64,000 nucleotides of DNA from Persicitalea jodogahamensis (lineage in GTDB: Bacteria; Bacteroidota; Bacteroidia; Cytophagales; Spirosomataceae), in assembly GCF_014651615.1 (NCBI RefSeq), contig NZ_BMXF01000003.1, forward strand, positions 62,001 through 126,000, written 5' to 3'. Positions 38,583-46,327 of this stretch are shown piece after piece; within the stretch, counting starts at the first letter, position 1; each line of letters starts with the position of its first letter. The notes beneath the pieces are model-generated. The model was not told the origin of the DNA and ran no database searches. It saw only the letters and a program-made list of their open reading frames with translations. The position numbers and the translations under genes are program-made.

Positions 38583-39149
38583 TTCGCTCTGGTTTCAACA
38601 TCCCTGTCACGGAGGCTTCTCCTGCAAAATTCTACACGCGGGTATTACAGGAAGAACGGAGTTTTCCGATAGTCTATACATGTAATTAAACAAGTGGCTT
38701 GGTGCAATTTGTAGCTGTAAACAACTGGTCGAAAAATTGCCACTGGTTTATGAGCTATTGGTGGCGAGGGGCTGCGTTTCATTTTATTTGTCGTTTTTGG
38801 GAAACGTGAATTCCGGGACGCGCTCGCCGGCGTTTCCTGAAAGATATTTTCAAATGATCATGCTGGGCGGATGAGGGTGATCCTCCACAAAAGATTTATA
38901 GGGATAACTAACACATCCTGATGTCAAACGTATATTTATTGAAGCCTTGGCGCTTTCCGCTGACTGGGGAGGGTAAGAGGTTGGTTGGCAAACAATAACT
39001 ACTGAGAAAGGTCTATGAAGTCGTAAGTTAACTGGCGCAAGTTCGCACAATGATTGGATATTCAGTTACATATATTCAGCAAATGCCGTTTAACCAATTT
39101 TATATTAATTTGCATAATTGAAATAAAACTTTGCACGTCATTGATCAAT
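38583..39149 (+). other. Intergenic region between the kdp unit and PUL 2
   Basis: No gene with recognisable similarity was seen on either strand; open runs are short and have no family motif. The last 120 bases are A/T-rich and probably carry the promoter of the second ECF sigma gene. No strong rho-independent terminator is visible after the kinase. Confidence 0.5.
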
Positions 39150-39749
39150 TTGAGTAAGACTGACGAACAACTTTGGCAAGATCTCATTTCAGGCGACGAG
39201 TCAGCGTTTTCGACATTATTTGAGCGACATCACTCTCTTCTCGTGGGCTATGGTATCTCTTTGATTTCTCATCGCGAGACGGTCCAGGATTGTGTGCAAG
39301 ATGTTTTTGTGGACGTGTGGTTGTATCGCCAATCGCTTAATCCATCCGTTTCAGCCAAAGCTTATCTCATTTCCAGCGTCCGTAAGCGAATCGCCAGAAG
39401 ACACGAGCGCGACAAAATTTTCCGTAAGACGACCCAGCTGGATGACTCATTGGAAAAAATTATTGAGTTTTCGCTCGATTTTACGGTGGAGGACCGGCTG
39501 ATTGCCAATGAAGAAACGCTACACAAGGTCCGGCAACTTAACCAAATGCTCAATGCATTAAACGCTCGGCAGCGTGAAGCCCTGTACCTCCGGTATCATC
39601 AGGGGCTTTCAGTGGATGAGATCGCCGACATCCTGGACATTAATAAACAGTCCGTATCCAACCTCCTGCATCGTGCCCTGCGGCAGCTTCGCCGCGATTG
39701 GACGGGCAGCACTCCTCTCTTTCTGCTGGTGTCTTACCTGACAATTTAA
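39150..39749 (+). CDS. ECF RNA polymerase sigma factor (PUL 2)
   Basis: About 199 residues from TTG 39150 (MSKTDEQLWQDLISGDESAF), which matches the usual start of Bacteroidota ECF sigmas; an in-frame ATG at 39054 would add 32 non-conserved residues. Region 2 is AFSTLFERHHSLLVGYG and TVQDCVQDVFVDVWLYRQ; region 4 is LNARQREALYLRYHQGLS with the recognition helix VDEIADILDINKQSVSNLLH. It pairs with the FecR encoded 79 bases downstream and should drive the susCD genes of PUL 2. Confidence 0.92.
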   Translation: MSKTDEQLWQDLISGDESAFSTLFERHHSLLVGYGISLISHRETVQDCVQDVFVDVWLYRQSLNPSVSAKAYLISSVRKRIARRHERDKIFRKTTQLDDSLEKIIEFSLDFTVEDRLIANEETLHKVRQLNQMLNALNARQREALYLRYHQGLSVDEIADILDINKQSVSNLLHRALRQLRRDWTGSTPLFLLVSYLTI

Positions 39750-39828
39750 TTTTTTCAAAAAAAAACTGGACTAAGTGAGTATCGCTTAATCTAGCTGTCC
39801 TCTCTGCCTCTGAAACCCCCTTTTTCAG

Positions 39829-40923
39829 ATGCAACAGCGAGACCGATATCAATCAATTGAAGATTTCCTGGCCGATGACTCATTCAAGGCTTGGGTACTT
39901 ACTGGCCAGGATCCTGACCAGTGGGAAGCATGGACTGTGGAGCATCCACAACGTTCTGCCATTGTGGAAAATGCCCGCAACTTGTGGCTGGCCATGCAAG
40001 TACCAGACCCAAAGGTAACGCCAGAAGAATCAGTGGCAGCATTGCAAAGTACCTGGCAGAAAATCGTACAAGCTGAAGATAATGTTATCGCTCCTACGTG
40101 GCGATGGTGGCGCAGTGCAGCGGCTGTTCTTCTGCTTGGTTGCGGTATTTCTTTGGCTTGGTACATTTATCGTGACATCGTCGTAACGCCCGGAACGTCA
40201 TACACGGAATTGATTGAAAACACCTCTGACCCGGTTCTCGAGCGTACCAACGACACTGACCATCCGCTGCTCATAACCCTCGCCGACGGGAGTTCCGTAC
40301 TATTACAGCCCGATAGTAAACTAAGTTTTCCCGCAAAATTTGAGGGCCGTGAGCGAAAAGTATATCTATCGGGCGAAGCCTTTTTTGAAGTCAGCAAAAA
40401 TCCAAACCAGCCATTTCTGGTTTATGCCAATGAACTGTTGACCAGGGTGGTAGGTACCAGTTTTCGCGTGAAAGCCTTCGCCGACCAAGATGATATTGAG
40501 GTAGTTGTCAGAACGGGGAAAGTGAATGTTTCGTCCAGTAGCGTGGCCGCAGATTCCTCCGAAGAGGAGCTCCTGCTTCTGCCCAACCAGGGTGTCAGGT
40601 TCAGTCGCGAGCGGCTGGCATTTGAAAAGATAGATGACCTGACCCAGGAAAAGCAAATCTCGCAGAAACTGAGCAATATCGAACGGCTCAGCTTCGAATT
40701 TTCGGACGTGCCCGTTGCTCAGATTTTTAAGACCATTGAGCAGGCCTACTTAGTGGAAATCGACTTCCCCGAAGAAAAACTGAAGAACTGCTACCTGACC
40801 ACCTCACTCAGCGACGAACCATTGCCCCAAAAACTCAAAATTATATGCTCAAGCCTGGGACCAGACGCCAGCTATGCAATCGAAGGCAACAAAATCTCGG
40901 TCAGTGCCAAAGGATGTGATTAA
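39829..40923 (+). CDS. FecR-family anti-sigma factor (PUL 2)
   Basis: A 364-residue anti-sigma factor: N-terminal domain (about 1-85), a transmembrane segment at about 92-112 (SAAAVLLLGCGISLAWYIY), the periplasmic FecR domain (ITLADGSSVLLQPDSKLSFP, GEAFFEVSKNPNQPF, VVGTSFRVKAF) and a C-terminal DUF4974-like domain (FSDVPVAQIFKTIEQAYLVE) ending ISVSAKGCD. It should read the STN domain of the adjacent SusC and control the upstream sigma. A two-hairpin leader follows between it and susC. Confidence 0.93.
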   Translation: MQQRDRYQSIEDFLADDSFKAWVLTGQDPDQWEAWTVEHPQRSAIVENARNLWLAMQVPDPKVTPEESVAALQSTWQKIVQAEDNVIAPTWRWWRSAAAVLLLGCGISLAWYIYRDIVVTPGTSYTELIENTSDPVLERTNDTDHPLLITLADGSSVLLQPDSKLSFPAKFEGRERKVYLSGEAFFEVSKNPNQPFLVYANELLTRVVGTSFRVKAFADQDDIEVVVRTGKVNVSSSSVAADSSEEELLLLPNQGVRFSRERLAFEKIDDLTQEKQISQKLSNIERLSFEFSDVPVAQIFKTIEQAYLVEIDFPEEKLKNCYLTTSLSDEPLPQKLKIICSSLGPDASYAIEGNKISVSAKGCD

Positions 40924-40932
40924 ATAATAAAA

Positions 40933-40997
40933 TAGCGTCGGGATGCTGTAACATCGCCGACGCTAGATTGACTTCCCGTTGGGTTCTGTAAAACCCA
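40933..40997 (+). promoter_or_regulatory. Tandem hairpins with identical CTGTAA loops in the susC leader
   Basis: First hairpin: TAGCGTCGG-GATG pairs with CATC-G-CCGACGCTA (40933-40965, one bulged base) around the loop CTGTAA. Second: TGGGTT pairs with AACCCA (40980-40997) around the same loop CTGTAA. No U-run follows either, so they are not ordinary terminators. They occupy the 147-base gap between fecR and susC, and could act as attenuator, RNA-binding site or mRNA stabiliser. PUL 1 has only 24 bases at this place. Confidence 0.5.
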
Positions 40998-41070
40998 TTC
41001 TCTAGGGAGAAAAAGGAAGAAATGATTTTGCCAATACCCTTGTACAGTACCAACTAAACCAACCAAAAGT

Positions 41071-44000
41071 ATGAAGAATTCTTCGACAAGTCAACGATTA
41101 CTCTACCATGTCTTGAAGGTCTCAATCCTACAATTCGCCTTTGCAACCCTATTTGCGGGTATGGCACTGGCGACCACCGTCAACGGCCAGGATATACTGG
41201 ACCGTAAAGTGTCGCTCGATGTTCGGGACGCTGCCTTAAGTACCGCACTGCGAGAGCTGGAAAGGTCGGGTCAGGTGAAATTCTCTTATAATTCCCGCAA
41301 CCTGCCCCTGGACGAAACCGTGACCGTACGTGCAGATAACGAAATATTGTCCAGCGTGTTGACGCGCGTGCTCAAACCCATGAATATCAAATTCATGCAG
41401 GTAAGCAACCGGATCGTTTTGCGAAGGGAGATTGCTCTGGAAAAGCCGGACCAATCAACGGCTTCTTTTTCCCATATCCTTATTCAAGCTCCCATTGATC
41501 AGACTGTAACGGGAATAGTAACAGACGAAACCGGCGGGGGACTTCCCGGAGTGAGCGTTCTCGTGAAAGGAACACAACGGGGAACAAATACTGACCAGGA
41601 TGGAAAGTACTCTGTGGAAGTACCTGATGGAAGCGCCGTTTTGGTTTTCTCCTACGTAGGATACAATCCGCAGGAAGTACTCGTTGGCAACCGGTCATCA
41701 GTCAATGTATCTCTCAAACCCGATTTGAAATCGCTGGAAGAGGTCGTTGTAGTGGGATACGGTCTTCAAAAACGCCGGGATATTGTTGGTTCCATTGCCA
41801 AAGTTTCCGGCGAAGAGCTCAACAAACTCCCAACGACATCAGTAGCCGAAGCCCTGCAAGGCATGGCCAGCGGTTTATTAATTCAGAATAACAGCGGCCA
41901 CCCCGGCCGTGGGCCCGACATCAACATCCGCGGGCAGGGCTCCATCAACCTCGGCTCTTCGCCGCTTTGGATTGTCGATGGGGTGCCCATTCAGACCGGT
42001 TCTCTGGATATGACAAATAATGGAGTAAAACCAGTCTCTCCGCTAGCTATGATAAATCCTAATGACATCGAGTCAATCGAGGTTTTGAAGGATGCGGCAG
42101 CCACCGCTATTTATGGCAACCGGGGTTCGAACGGAGTCATTATCGTGACTACCAAATCAGCCAAAAGTAACAAGACAGGCATCACCTTGAACTACGACAA
42201 GGGTATTTCGCGGTTGCCGTTCACGCAGGAGGATGTATTCGTCAATTCGAAAACCTGGTGGGAATTGACCGACGAGGCCTTTGCCAATGCCGGTAATACC
42301 AGCGTCTTTGAACCGGAACGTATTCTCAGCTCCCAATTTCTGGACGATCGTCCGACCATGAGCCGGGAAGAAGCCATAGCCACTAATACGGACCATTTGG
42401 CTGCCCTAACCCAAAATGCGGGTTATAATCAGGTAGGGGTCACGGCCAATAAGGGTTTCGACACAGGTGGAATCATGTTTACAATGAACTACCGGGACGA
42501 AAAAGGCATGATTCGAAACAACGATCTGCAGCGGCTAACAACCCGGTTTAATTTTAATTTCTCCCCCGTTAAATCATTGAATGTCGGTATCAGCACCAAC
42601 TTTGTGTATCTAAAAAACAAAGGCGTACAGACTGGAAACGGCAAAGGTCTAGGGGGCTGGGCCAACTGGTTCGCCGCAATGCCCTGGTACAAAATCTACG
42701 ATGAAACATCGCAAACCGGGTACTGGGGGGCTAATTCTGGTTTCAACGCCCTGGCTTTTTCCGACGAGAAGCTGATTCGCAATGATGTGGATCAGTACCG
42801 GACTATTAGCAACGCATTCATCCAATGGGACTTACCCATTGAGGGGCTGCGTTTGCGTGGCGAGGCAGGCGTGGATTTGTTGATCAACAATAGCAGCTAC
42901 TGGCGTTCGGTATTTTTGGATGCCAATGCGCCGTTTATCAACGAAGCCGCCGAGCGTTCGATTACGAAACATGTTTTTAACTATAACTCCTACCTCAACT
43001 ATGACCGGACGTTCGGTCAGCACAACGTGACCGCCACGGCGGGCGGCGAAGCGATCAGGCAGTCGTCTTATACACGGCAGGTCGAGGGAACGCAGATCTT
43101 CAGCAAGTACCCGGAGCTTCGCAATCCGCTGCAGATCACCGATGGTGATGGCTACCGGGGTGGCGGGCAATATCTGCTTGGCTTTTTTGGGCGGGTTAAT
43201 TACAAGCTCAAAGACCGATACCTTCTTAACCTCAGCGTTCGCCGGGATGGACATTCCGTGCTGAGTAAGGCAAACCGCTGGGCTACCTTTGCCGCTGTGG
43301 GGGCGGGATGGATTATTTCAGATGAATCATTTGCCAAAGTACCCTGGCTTACGCACTTGAAACTTAGAGGTAGCGTAGGTACAACGGGTAACACCGGGCT
43401 TTCTTCGGAAATGACCCAAATCAACTGGGGCTTGTCCAATAGCCGATACGGTGGGGGCTACCTGCCAGGAGGTACTACGCTGGGCCCCATTGGCAACGCC
43501 GACCTGAAATGGGAAACTACCTTAAACACCGACGTTGGATTTGACTATGGATTATTCAACAACAGGCTCTCTGGTTCGGTAGCGTATTACGTCAAGAAAG
43601 TATCAGATTTGATTTTGCGCGGCAATGTTCCTGTTTCGGTTGGTTTTACCAACAATCAGGTTTGGGAGAACGTGGGAGATTTGAAGAACTGGGGCTGGGA
43701 ATTCAGTGTCAACAGCGTTAATATTAATAAAAACGCTTTCCGCTGGAATACCGACTTCAATTTCAGCTTTAACGACAACCGTATTATCAAGCTCAACCAA
43801 TTTGAAGCAGGGAAAGGGGCTGAATCCAGCCAGACAATCCGTAAGGAGGGTGAAAAAATAAACTCCTGGTACCTGGCTCATTCAGTTGGAGTTGATCCGC
43901 AGCGCGGCATCATTATGATTGAGCAGCGGGATACGGAGAAGTGGAACAACGAGTTTATCACCGTCCCAAACGGTAATTTGATTCCAGGTAACACAGCCAA

Positions 44001-44550
44001 CACGACCGCAAACAAAATGATTCTGCATGGCCGTTCTACCCTGCCGACCTTCTTCGGAGGTATCACCAACCGATTCACCTATAAGGGTATAGACCTGAGT
44101 ATGTTGATCGTTTATGCCGGTGGGAACTACCTCTACAATGATTTTTACGGCGCAGCTACCCGGTTGGATGGCATCTACAATATTGCTCAGGACATCGTAG
44201 GGAACTACTGGCAAAAGCCGGGAGACGTGGCTAAGTTTCCGATGATTGTCTACGGTCAAACCTACAAGTACGACAACGATGGTAATCCATCGGCATCAGG
44301 CACCCGCTTCGAAACCAATCAGAACGACCGGTACCTGGAAAAAGCGAACTATGCCCGACTGAGAAACGTGCAAATAGGTTATACGCTGCCCAATTCACTG
44401 ATGACTAAGGCTAAGTTGCAAAACGTGCGATTCTACCTGAGTGGGACCAACCTGCTGACCTTTACAAAATTTAATGGCCTGGACCCGGAAACGAACAACG
44501 ACCTCCCCGTGCCAAGGATGCTCAATCTTGGTGTTTCCGTAAACCTTTAA
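41071..44550 (+). CDS. SusC/RagA TonB-dependent transporter with STN domain (PUL 2)
   Basis: A 1159-residue outer-membrane receptor with signal peptide (ATLFAGMALATTVNGQ), STN domain at about 45-120 (ALSTALRELERSGQVKFSYN), regulatory carboxypeptidase-like repeat (GIVTDETGGGLPGVSVLVKG), plug (EEVVVVGYGLQKRRDIVGSI, RGQGSINLGSSPLWIVDGVP, VLKDAAATAIYGNRG) and barrel ending LNLGVSVNL. The STN domain fits the neighbouring FecR. It imports the PUL 2 glycan fragments together with the SusD encoded 12 bases downstream. Confidence 0.95.
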   Translation: MKNSSTSQRLLYHVLKVSILQFAFATLFAGMALATTVNGQDILDRKVSLDVRDAALSTALRELERSGQVKFSYNSRNLPLDETVTVRADNEILSSVLTRVLKPMNIKFMQVSNRIVLRREIALEKPDQSTASFSHILIQAPIDQTVTGIVTDETGGGLPGVSVLVKGTQRGTNTDQDGKYSVEVPDGSAVLVFSYVGYNPQEVLVGNRSSVNVSLKPDLKSLEEVVVVGYGLQKRRDIVGSIAKVSGEELNKLPTTSVAEALQGMASGLLIQNNSGHPGRGPDINIRGQGSINLGSSPLWIVDGVPIQTGSLDMTNNGVKPVSPLAMINPNDIESIEVLKDAAATAIYGNRGSNGVIIVTTKSAKSNKTGITLNYDKGISRLPFTQEDVFVNSKTWWELTDEAFANAGNTSVFEPERILSSQFLDDRPTMSREEAIATNTDHLAALTQNAGYNQVGVTANKGFDTGGIMFTMNYRDEKGMIRNNDLQRLTTRFNFNFSPVKSLNVGISTNFVYLKNKGVQTGNGKGLGGWANWFAAMPWYKIYDETSQTGYWGANSGFNALAFSDEKLIRNDVDQYRTISNAFIQWDLPIEGLRLRGEAGVDLLINNSSYWRSVFLDANAPFINEAAERSITKHVFNYNSYLNYDRTFGQHNVTATAGGEAIRQSSYTRQVEGTQIFSKYPELRNPLQITDGDGYRGGGQYLLGFFGRVNYKLKDRYLLNLSVRRDGHSVLSKANRWATFAAVGAGWIISDESFAKVPWLTHLKLRGSVGTTGNTGLSSEMTQINWGLSNSRYGGGYLPGGTTLGPIGNADLKWETTLNTDVGFDYGLFNNRLSGSVAYYVKKVSDLILRGNVPVSVGFTNNQVWENVGDLKNWGWEFSVNSVNINKNAFRWNTDFNFSFNDNRIIKLNQFEAGKGAESSQTIRKEGEKINSWYLAHSVGVDPQRGIIMIEQRDTEKWNNEFITVPNGNLIPGNTANTTANKMILHGRSTLPTFFGGITNRFTYKGIDLSMLIVYAGGNYLYNDFYGAATRLDGIYNIAQDIVGNYWQKPGDVAKFPMIVYGQTYKYDNDGNPSASGTRFETNQNDRYLEKANYARLRNVQIGYTLPNSLMTKAKLQNVRFYLSGTNLLTFTKFNGLDPETNNDLPVPRMLNLGVSVNL

Positions 44551-44562
44551 CCTACTGAAAAG

Positions 44563-46188
44563 ATGAAAATCAAGAACATACTTCTGTTACTTCCAATGAC
44601 AGTCCTTACCACATCTTGTGATATGGACGAATTTTTCGAAAACGATCGCCCCCAGGAAACCCAGTGGGTCAATACCGTTACGCTTGACCAGGGACTGGTG
44701 TCCGCTTACCATAGCTTGATGTACCGCGAAGGCTACCGCGGCTTTCCTCAGATGCTGGATTTCGCCTCATCCGGCGTATCCCAACTTTTACCCGAAACCT
44801 CGACGGGTGCGCCCTGGAACGAAATGTACAACCGTCAGTTCGATCAGAATTTTAACCTGTCGAACAACCTCTGGAAGACATCTTACGCAGCCATTACGAT
44901 GGCTAACACAGCCATCCAACTGGACACTGAGAATGATGGGAACCCGTTCAACTTACGTGTAGCGGATAGCGATTATAAGGACAATTATGTCCGACAGATC
45001 GGTGAATACCATTTCCTTCGCGCTTACGCTTACTATCATCTGGTGCGGAATTTTGCCCCGCCCTATAATCACAATGGCCCAAATACCGGCCAATTCATTC
45101 CTTTCAAAACCAAAGTACCCATGTCCAAGGGCGAAATTTTTGAAGAAAGCCTGGGTACGACAGAGGAAATTTACCAGCAGATCGTCGCAGATCTGGAAAT
45201 TGCCAAGCAAAAACTGCCGGGCAATTTCAATTCGGCGACCATGTTGCCTAACTATGTAGCTGGACGCGCCACGAAATATACCGCCGCCGGGTACCTTGCC
45301 AAGGTACTTTTCGTGATGGGAAAGTACGATCAAGCTTTGAAAGAAACCAATTTCATCATCGACGCCGCTGAAAACCAGAAGCGCTTTTCGCTTGAAGCAC
45401 CCATCGACGCTTTTAACAAGAACGTGGTATCTGATGTTGCCAAGGAGGCCATTTTTGAATTCAATACCGGTGACCCGACTGTCAGCGGAACCAGTGAATA
45501 TGTATATTGGGCCTGGGTATTTTCCTTTCAGGATCGGAACGCCGACGACTTTGGCAGGGGAAAGGGTATGGCGAAGAGCGCCACCAACCAGTTCACTTTG
45601 AGCTACTGGGCGTTGGATAAGGCGGGGTGGATGACTGACCCGGCCAAGGGTGACTATACGCCGACCGAGGCGGCCAAAAAAGATCTTCGCTACCAACAGC
45701 TCTATTTTTATCAACTTCCTTACAAGGCGGGCGGTGATCCTCTTATTTACGAGACGGTAAGTACGCACACCAAAGTGGACAAGCCCCAAATTTATATAGA
45801 CAAATACTATCGCGGAGGCCCCGGTGACGGGCGGTATACCAAGTTCCCGTTGCTGCGGCTGGCGGATATTTATTTAGTGCAGTCATGGATGCGTTGGAAA
45901 ACCGGCGATGCCACAGGAGCCGCGGCGGATCTCAATAAGGTTTGGAACCGAGCGAATCCTACCAATCCGAATCGCTACACGGCTGCCAATGTGAACCATG
46001 AAGCCATTCTCGCCGAATACATCCGTGAGATGACCGGCGAAGGCTGGACTCTTGACTTCATGGTAGGCACGCAGATGCCTATCCCGGCGGGAGACCGTGC
46101 GGGTGTCGCCCCTATCGCGCCCCCATACAGCCAGTGGAAGTGGGAAGTTCCGGTAGAGGAAAAAAACCTCAATCCCGATTATCAATAA
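44563..46188 (+). CDS. SusD/RagB-type nutrient-binding lipoprotein (PUL 2)
   Basis: A 541-residue lipoprotein: lipobox TVLTTSC with lipidated Cys19, followed by the acidic surface-export stretch DMDEFFENDRPQE. SusD features include YHFLRAYAYYHLVRNFAPPY, TAAGYLAKVLFVMGKYDQAL and LRLADIYLVQSWMRWKTGDA, and a C-terminal EVPVEEKNLNPDYQ. It belongs to the SusD_RagB group with the shorter N-terminal domain. It is followed by a strong terminator at 46215. Confidence 0.94.
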   Translation: MKIKNILLLLPMTVLTTSCDMDEFFENDRPQETQWVNTVTLDQGLVSAYHSLMYREGYRGFPQMLDFASSGVSQLLPETSTGAPWNEMYNRQFDQNFNLSNNLWKTSYAAITMANTAIQLDTENDGNPFNLRVADSDYKDNYVRQIGEYHFLRAYAYYHLVRNFAPPYNHNGPNTGQFIPFKTKVPMSKGEIFEESLGTTEEIYQQIVADLEIAKQKLPGNFNSATMLPNYVAGRATKYTAAGYLAKVLFVMGKYDQALKETNFIIDAAENQKRFSLEAPIDAFNKNVVSDVAKEAIFEFNTGDPTVSGTSEYVYWAWVFSFQDRNADDFGRGKGMAKSATNQFTLSYWALDKAGWMTDPAKGDYTPTEAAKKDLRYQQLYFYQLPYKAGGDPLIYETVSTHTKVDKPQIYIDKYYRGGPGDGRYTKFPLLRLADIYLVQSWMRWKTGDATGAAADLNKVWNRANPTNPNRYTAANVNHEAILAEYIREMTGEGWTLDFMVGTQMPIPAGDRAGVAPIAPPYSQWKWEVPVEEKNLNPDYQ

Positions 46189-46214
46189 ACACAACTAAAT
46201 TTAGAAGGTGTCCG

Positions 46215-46252
46215 CTCCGGAAAGGTAATGATCCTTTCCGGAGTACTCTTTC
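46215..46252 (+). terminator. Rho-independent terminator after susD of PUL 2
   Basis: Perfect 11-bp stem CTCCGGAAAGG / CCTTTCCGGAG (46215-46225 and 46233-46243) with loop TAATGAT, followed by a T-rich stretch. It lies 27 bases after the SusD stop and separates the import genes from the enzyme genes. Confidence 0.82.
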
Positions 46253-46327
46253 CTTTGTGCCATTCTCCGTAGTTATTCAATTGGTTTATTGCCTCACTGT
46301 GAAGGCAATAAACCCAATATCGATGCC

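Noticed and set aside
38850-39050. Minus-strand open frame between the kdp kinase and the ECF sigma gene
   Set aside because: No motif, divergent composition and it covers the probable promoter region of the sigma gene.
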